From Dasypus novemcinctus (taxonomy: Eukaryota; Chordata; Mammalia; Cingulata; Dasypodidae), in the NCBI RefSeq assembly GCF_030445035.2, contig NC_080673.1, forward strand, positions 40,420,365 to 40,484,364: a stretch of 64,000 bases of DNA. Direction: 5' to 3'. This document shows, one piece after another, positions 57,931 to 64,000 of the stretch (positions are counted from its first letter, which is position 1; each line of letters opens with the position of its first letter). Position numbers and translations under genes: made by a program. Below the pieces are notes generated by a model that was not told the origin of the DNA, ran no database searches, and saw only the letters and a program-made list of their open reading frames with translations.

Positions 57931-58819
57931 GACAGGACATGGCAGGACATGCCGTGAAATTTCTCCCATAGCCCAAGACGTACTTGTATTCATGACATGA
58001 TCACAATCATTTAAATACTGCGATGAAACTTTAATAATGAATGGATATGTGTGATTTCTGAGTTAGCTCAGTGTTATAATTTTATTCCAAAAGGTTACTA
58101 AATATCCCAAATCTTTTTTGGATGAATCGTACACTTCTGTTTCCTCAAACTGAAATAGACAACAACTGAGGTTTCCGTTTCCTGTAACGAAAACTTTGTA
58201 GCTGGATCTATGAAGGAGAGCTCTTAAACACCTTTCTCTCAAAGTGTGGCTGGAAGTTCAGGCCCAGAACAATATGCATTAGCGGCATGATAATTTGTGG
58301 AAAGGCCATGTATTTACAAGCACTTGGGGGAGACTTTTGAAAAGAAAACAAGGAGAATGCAAGTTCAATAGATACTAAATTCCTAGTCAGCAAAAGCTGT
58401 TTTAAAACCTTGGAAAAGAAATAAAATTTGTGTAACATAAAAACTAATGGGAAAATCTGCTTAGCTGGTGGGAAGAACACAGAAACAAACACGTCCTGAG
58501 TGATGGAAGAAGGTGGCTCACAGGAGCATTACCGACAAAAGCAGCGTTATGGGCTTGGTTGTTGTTTTAATTTGTCTTTTCTTAAAACAAAACCAATGAA
58601 TTTAGTTTCTTTTTGAAATTATTTCTTTATTTTTTGTGTGAATTAAAATCACCATTATTTCCAACTTCCCCAGCCCACTGTAGTTTTCAGGAACATGATC
58701 TCATGGGATTGGCTAGGGTTTGCTCCCCAATAAAAATTTCATTAATTTAAAGGTTAATTTCTTCTTTTCTAAAAGTTCTGTTGATTTATTTGTCTGTTTG
58801 CTTGTTTATTTATTTATGT
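57931..58819. other. Unassigned stretch
   Basis: No gene or repeat recognised. Confidence 0.45.
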
Positions 58820-59030
58820 ATAGGATTGCCAGATTTAGCAAATGAAAATACTAGACTCCAGTTAAATTTAAATTTCAAACAAAGGAATCATTTTTTAGTA
58901 TAAGTATGTCTTAGGTAATTTAGTATAAGTATGAGACATACACATATTGCATGGGATATACTTACACAAATATTTCTCATTTGTCTGAAATTCAAATTTA
59001 ACTGGGTATCCTATATTCTATCTATTTCTA
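58820..59030. mobile_element. Foldback (palindromic) MITE
   Basis: The left arm 58858-58883 and the right arm 58980-59005 are inverted copies with 24 of 26 positions pairing. The outer parts (GGATTGCCAGATTTAGC, TGGGTATCCTATATTC) also pair loosely. The centre has a direct repeat TAGTATAAGTATG at 58896-58908 and 58921-58933. Confidence 0.75.
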
Positions 59031-59309
59031 TTTATGATTACTATTATGACTATTATGACTGTCTTTTGGTCAAGCAAAGACCATCTCCTTATTGGTTCAT
59101 CAGTAAGAGCATAGACATACTGGTTAAAGTGGCCAGCTAATGAGTTTAAAAAGAATATTTAAGCTGAGTCCTAGATAAATCATTCAAATAACTAGAGATC
59201 ATCACTGCAAACAAATACCAATGATCAAGTCAAATAAAACCAGGAAGTCTAGAGTGGATCAAGTTTAGAAAACCTATCAATATAATTCATCAAATTAAAA
59301 AACTAAATG

Positions 59310-59755
59310 ACAGAAAGCAGATGTGGCTCAAGTGATAAGGCCTCTGCCTACCATATGGGAGGACCCAGGTTCGATCCCTGGGACCGCCTGGTGAAAAAGA
59401 AGAACAGAAAGTATGCTTAGGTGGTGAGCCAGTGCCCGCGTGGCAAGCTGAGTGCCAGCGCAGCAAGCTGAGTGCCCACATGAGTGCCCATGTGGTGAGC
59501 CAAGTGCCCATGTAAGTGAGTCACGCAGAAAGACGATGACACAACAAAAGAGAGATGAAGGGGAGAGTCGAGGTGAAGCTCAGCAGAGACCAGGAACCGA
59601 GGTGTGCAATTGATAGGGAACCTCTCTCCACATTAGAGGTCTCTAGAATCGAATCCTTCTGCATCCTAGAGGAGAAAGATGAGAAGACAAAAAAGAGAAA
59701 TAGATACGGAAGATCACACAGCAAATGGACACAGAGAGCAAAAAACCAGCACAAC
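59310..59755 (+). mobile_element. Dimeric DAS-type SINE
   Basis: The first tRNA-like head (CAGATGTGGCTCAAGTGATA, B box GGTTCGATCC) is followed by repeated GTGAGCC/AAGCTGAGTGCC units, a second tRNA-like unit near 59595, and the DAS tail region (AGCAAATGGACACAGAGAGC). It resembles 15952-16423 in layout. Confidence 0.82.
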
Positions 59756-60699
59756 CTCCATACTCAAGCAGCAAGACTAAAATTCGGAGTCCTGGAAGCC
59801 TGTTAGACTGTCCAGTATGGAAGGGCCAGACTGATTCTCTTTAAAAGCCTCAGAACAGGGTCAGAAGTAATCTAGGTGTAGAGACCTTAAGGGCTTTGCT
59901 GATCCGAGATAATGCCGTCTACCGTTTCACTCCCCTCACACACACCACATCAGAGATCTCAGGCTGTGCTTCCCCCTTGAGCCTCACGTAAGAAAACTTC
60001 ACACCTGGAACAATCTTGCTCCTGTGCTCCACACAGGCTGGCAGGGGGGATTTGGGGTTACATGTGCCTCCACCCCCTCCCCATTCCCCCTGTAGTTCAT
60101 GACCGTTGTGCACTCGCCGGGGAGCTAGGGGTCACATCTTCTTCCCCTGCTTTCCCATTCTCTAAATTAGCACAGACACACATCTACCACTTATGTTTTG
60201 GTTTGTCTCTGTCTTGCAATAGCATCTCTCTGGCAACGTTGAGCTTGTGATGATCTGAGTAAGGAGTGTGGTGCTAGGACTTTGGGGAGTGACTCAGGTA
60301 AGAGCTCCCCTCCCGAGTAGAATGGGGCGGGCACCTGTCCCTGCCTTCCTCTCGAGGAGGCTGAGGAGCAGGCCAGGCAGAGGGCAGACAAGCTCAAGAA
60401 AGGGCATGGCTAAAAACATTTTGTTTCCAAGCCACTCTTTTAAATGGTAATTTTGACGTTGGCTATTCAAAAGATGGATAGAAATATAGTAAAACAGAAA
60501 AGTATTCGGTTTAGTAATAATAATGATTTAATAATACTTAAAGAAATTTTTTTCAAAGCACTTTCATGCTTGTTATATCACTGATGTGAGGAAGTATTTT
60601 CAAATGTTTTAAAATATGTGTGCATTCTGTCCCATAAAAGGATACACAGTTCTTTAAACTTTGAAGTGCTATAGGCCAGAACAGGCTTCCAAGTACTAA
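59756..60699. other. Unassigned stretch
   Basis: No repeat recognised. Short open frames (60-68 codons) lack domains. Confidence 0.4.
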
Positions 60700-60709
60700 A
60701 AGCAGTCTG

Positions 60710-60774
60710 TCGGCGTGGAGCGGGTGTGGCTCAGTGGCTGAGTGCACGCTTCATACGTACGAGGTCCCAGGTTC
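60710..60774 (+). mobile_element. Tailless tRNA-like SINE fragment with perfect duplication
   Basis: This 65-bp insert carries a tRNA-like head (GCGGGTGTGGCTCAGTGGCT) and ends exactly within the B box (CCAGGTTC), with no A tail. The 10-bp flanks AAGCAGTCTG at 60700-60709 and 60775-60784 are identical, so it is an insertion and not a decayed SINE. Confidence 0.82.
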
Positions 60775-60859
60775 AAGCAGTCTGATAGTCAAAAGATTCA
60801 GGTTCCCCAAATGAGTAACTTCAACCAGAGACAGCCTTAGGGTCTGGGCAAATCTGATT

Positions 60860-61232
60860 TTTTTTTTTTTTAAAGATTTATTTATTTATTTAATTTCCCC
60901 CCCTCCCCTGGTTGTCTGTTCTCTGTGTCTATTTGCTGCGTCTTGTTTCTTTGTCCGCTTCTGTTGTCGTCAGCGGCACGGGAAGTGTGGGCGGCGCCAT
61001 TCCTGGGCAGGCTGCTCTTTCTTTTCACGCTGGGCGGCTCTCCTCACGGGCGCACTCCTTGCGCGTGGGGCTCCCCCACCCGGGGGACACCCTTGCGTGG
61101 CACGGCACTCCTTGCGCGCATCAGCACTGCGCATGGCCAGCTCCACACGGGTCAAGGAGGCCCGGGGTTTGAACCGCGGACCTCCCATATGGTAGACGGA
61201 CGCCCTAACCACTGGGCCAAGTCCGTTTCCCG
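60860..61232 (-). mobile_element. DAS-type SINE, long form, young
   Basis: The minus-strand head lies near 61225 (GGACTTGGCCCAGTGGTTAG, B box GGTTCAAAC) and the T/A-rich tail at 60860-60895. The 15-bp flanks TGGGCAAATCTGATT at 60845-60859 and 61233-61247 are identical. It is rich in CpG, like 17049-17415 and 25840-26255. Confidence 0.94.
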
Positions 61233-61247
61233 TGGGCAAATCTGATT

Positions 61248-62289
61248 GAATAGGAGTAATCTTTCTCTAAAAAAGCAGAACAGAAAGTTTAAAAAGAGAA
61301 AGACATCAGAACATTGTTGGTCTCCCTTGCTGGATAAAACTACATTTTAATCTGTCAATTGAAATTCCAGGTATGCTTTTCTCTATGCGATGATGTAAAA
61401 ATATAACAAAGCTTTACAAGTAAATTCTCAGGACTACTACGTAAAAGCATTTTACCAGGTGACCCTCCTCGAAATAAGCAAAAGCAAGCATTTTCAAATA
61501 TTTTTTCGACATAAGGAATTGTAACCTCTAGTTATCTGGTGACTAAAGTGAAAGGGGAACAAAACACAGTCATTCTTTACCTAACCTACCTTTTGATCTC
61601 AAAATCTGCCATGTTTTTCCTTGCATTGGTGGAATCATCTCTTTATTCTGACCATATCTTCTTCGAGTAAATATGTCGAGAAAAACTTACTAAGTGAATT
61701 TTTTCACTTAATAAAAATTGTCAAGTAGTGCAACAGAGTTCATAATGAAAACAACAATCCCTTGTTTCCCCCTCCACTTCTCTAATTCTGCTCCCCATTA
61801 ACAGAGAATTAGGTCGCCTCACCCTTACGCGTGGGAAAAGGTCCCTGGGTGATTCTAATGTGCAGCTAAGACTGAGAACCACTGGAGAGAGAAACCTCTT
61901 GATTTGTTTTCGTCTCCACCTTCTAACACTGTTCTCACTCTTTGCTATATACAGAGTGTGTACAAGAGTGAAAAGTAGGTTAGACTCTTGCGGTTTGGGG
62001 TCTTGGGCACCCTGCAATACAGTTATTCCAGAGACAGCAGGAAAGAATGTGAAGGCTTGACACCTAACTTGTGTTTTCTTTCACCTTATCATCAAAAAAC
62101 CATTCAGATAATTTATGTCCAGTACATGATTAACAAATGAAAGAATGAGCATCTGATTGAGGTCTGATGTATTTCATGATATCCTGAGTTTAATAATATT
62201 CTCTTATCATTGTTTTACTTCATGTTGTACTTTCAGGATGGCAGTCTTTCAGTTGGCATAATAACACTTCCTTTTCTTTGAAACGTAGT
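61248..62289. other. Mostly unassigned, with a MER5A end
   Basis: At about 61840-61885 TGGGTGATTCTAATGTGCAG and TGAGAACCACTGG are the end of a MER5A-like MITE. The rest is unassigned. Confidence 0.5.
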
Positions 62290-62395
62290 ACTTGTAGCAC
62301 AACATTGTAGATGTAATTAATGCCACTGAATTGTACACTTAAAAATGGTTAAAATGGTTATATATATGTATATGCATATAGCCACAACAACAAAA
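62290..62395 (+). mobile_element. L1 3' end
   Basis: CACTGAATTGTACACTTAAA followed by AATGGTTAAAATGGT is the old L1 3' terminus, with a TATATA-rich expansion near 62360. Confidence 0.72.
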
Positions 62396-63449
62396 AAGTA
62401 GACCTTGTTTGGTGGCACATTTGTTCCACTTTTGAATAAGAAAAGAGAAGTTTGCTGGATTGCTTTGCCAAGAAGTGGGCTCATTTCCACTTAGTGACAA
62501 TGGTTACTAAGAGGTGATAAATGGGGCAATATGCTCCCTCCACAGCTACTGCTGCCAGGCCTTACCCCAAGCATTTTTTCCTAGATTGTGGGTTTTTTTG
62601 TGTGTTTGTTTTTGTATCATTTACATGAATTCTTCCCCAGGGTCTTTGCCAGATGTGTGAAATATGAGTCCCACATGTGTTTGCAGAAACATTGTCAATA
62701 AACATTTGAAAATTACTCTGTACTCCATGCAGTTTATTATCTAGTAATTACATCTCCTCCTTTAGGATTAAAATTAAAGTGAGGTATTGCAGCTTAGTTG
62801 CATCATTCGCGTGGCCACACCTATCATCTCTTAATAGTACTACATTATCTGAGCAGAGAGAAATTGTGAAAGGGAGAATTCCTGGGAGAGTTTGCCTTGG
62901 GGTCATCGGAAAGGAAGAGCTTCGGCTAAACCTGCAGCCTAGAAAGCCGCCAGCCTGGAGCCTGGCACCCGTGATTCAGCAGGCAGCAGTCACACAGTCA
63001 CCCAAGACAGACCTTCACCCAGCCTTTCTCTTTTAATGTATTTCCCTCACTTCTTACTTCTCTTCTGTGTGGTTGCTTGCTAGTGCCTCTTTCTTTTCAT
63101 TCTCACCCTTTTCTTCTCTGTATCTTTATCTCGTAACTTCTCCAATTTTATGCCCAGACCCCACCCCTTTTATCTTGAAATATGTCCAAGTTTAGATAAG
63201 AAGATGCAATAGTAAAATGAGGAAGTTATACTAGGCAGGTTAGCCTCCTGCTGAGCAGAAGAAATGAGTCTGGAGATGTGTCGTAAAAAAACAAAAACCA
63301 GAAAAAACGGGAAACAACACTTACGCTTGTATATGTACAGAGTCTCTCTAGAAAGCAGAAACAGTAGTTGCCTCTGAAGAGAGACACAGAGTGCACATAA
63401 TACCATGAATATAGTACCTAGTCAAGAAACCTAATTAAAAAAATAAGAT
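62396..63449. other. Unassigned stretch
   Basis: No gene or repeat recognised. The 85-codon frame at 62779-63036 shows no domain. Confidence 0.4.
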
Positions 63450-63620
63450 GTGCACTTTGGAATCACTGTAGGAACATGGGAATAGACGGGACCTCAGAGA
63501 CTGTCTAGTCAATTCTTTAGTTGTGCAGATTAGAACATGAGCCCTCAGAGGAGAAATAGTTTGTCCAAATTCCCACAATTGCTAAGTGACAGAACTGTGA
63601 GTAGCACCCTTGTCTGTCAT
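63450..63620. repeat. Ancient mammalian repeat
   Basis: CGGGACCTCAGAGACTGTCT and AGTTTGTCCAAATTCCCACA fit the same old repeat family as 43340-43480. Confidence 0.5.
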
Positions 63621-63689
63621 TTGGCTCATAAACTGACGTCAAGAGAATGTCGCGTCAAAACCTCTCATACCAATGTGGTGGAAGAACTT

Positions 63690-63830
63690 TCAATCTGACA
63701 GCATTGTAACTCAGGTAAGTCATCTGAAAATCAATTTCTTCACCTGTAAAATGTGAACAATAAAATTGTTGTGATACCTGCATACCCTATCTCCCGGTGC
63801 ATACTAAGATTTTAGTAAATGCCAACTACT
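63690..63830 (+). repeat. MIR SINE fragment
   Basis: TTTCTTCACCTGTAAAATGT followed by AAATTGTTGTGATACC fits the MIR core. Confidence 0.65.
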
Positions 63831-64000
63831 CTTATGTATTATTTTGAGGTCATCCAGGAGTTGGTTGGGGCTAGGAGAGCCGAGGGGGATGTTGTCATAG
63901 AAGTCCCTAGAGATGAGGGCTTGCAGGGTAAAGGAAAATGAAAGAGAGAACCCCTGGTCTAAATAACACTTATTTAACTAGCCACTAGAGAATCTAAGAG

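Noticed and set aside
16433..62395. CRISPR-like or prokaryotic repeat arrays
   Set aside because: Repeats are interspersed SINE, LINE, LTR and MITE copies; no evenly spaced short direct repeats with unique spacers are present.

Overview
The window reads as nuclear DNA of a xenarthran mammal, almost certainly an armadillo close to Dasypus. The diagnostic signal is a large set of tRNA-derived DAS-type SINEs. Each has a tRNA-like head with A and B boxes, followed by a long body ending in an adenine-rich tail. DAS SINEs are an established armadillo/xenarthran marker. Lineage-typical L1 ends, MaLR-like LTRs and much older mammalian repeats (MIR, L2, L3/CR1, hAT MITEs) support this. There are no operons, phage genes, CRISPR arrays or bacterial features. 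Repeat assignments come from remembered consensus patterns, not from a database search.

Gene content is very low. The one protein-coding feature I can support is a probable first coding exon on the plus strand at 49758-49821. It has a good start context, 21 codons that look like a signal peptide, and a GTAAGC donor that leaves a phase-1 intron. It lies in a CpG-rich stretch (about 49290-49870) with ETS-like sites, and a strong G-run cluster follows about 150 bases into the intron. I could not name the gene. No later exon was found in the remaining 14 kb, so either the intron is long or the exon call is wrong. All other open frames are short and most lie in repeats.

Layout. 0-12 kb: DAS SINEs, MIRs, an L3 end, a MaLR solo LTR inside a MIR, an ERV1-like LTR inside another MIR, a long L2 broken by a hAT MITE and an L1 end, and a nested stack at 11.3-12.1 kb. 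12-14.3 kb: AT-rich, nothing recognised. 14.3-18.1 kb: L2, an LTR-like insertion, two SINE units sharing one target motif, and an old L1 3' region. 18.1-19.6 kb: no repeat recognised. 19.6-21.8 kb: a SINE stack and L1-type sequence. 22.9-28.1 kb: L2, an L1 5' end / SINE / L1 3' end chimera, a minus-strand SINE and a minus-strand L1 5' region. 28.1-31.2 kb: mostly unassigned. 31.2-33.1 kb: L1 pieces in opposite orientations. 34-45.9 kb: MITEs, SINE modules, LTRs, a young truncated L1 and a polyadenylated retrocopy of an LTR end. 45.9-51.2 kb: GC-richer, holding the candidate promoter and exon. 51.2-64 kb: L1, L2, MIR, hAT, SINEs, a foldback MITE and a tailless SINE fragment.

What the window records best is a layered history of retroposition: target-site duplications and nesting give the relative order of many insertions. 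The most unusual items are the LTR-transcript retrocopy (41.7-41.9 kb), the tailless tRNA-like insertion (60.7 kb), the shared-target SINE pair (16 kb) and the unassigned CpG-rich first exon (49.8 kb).
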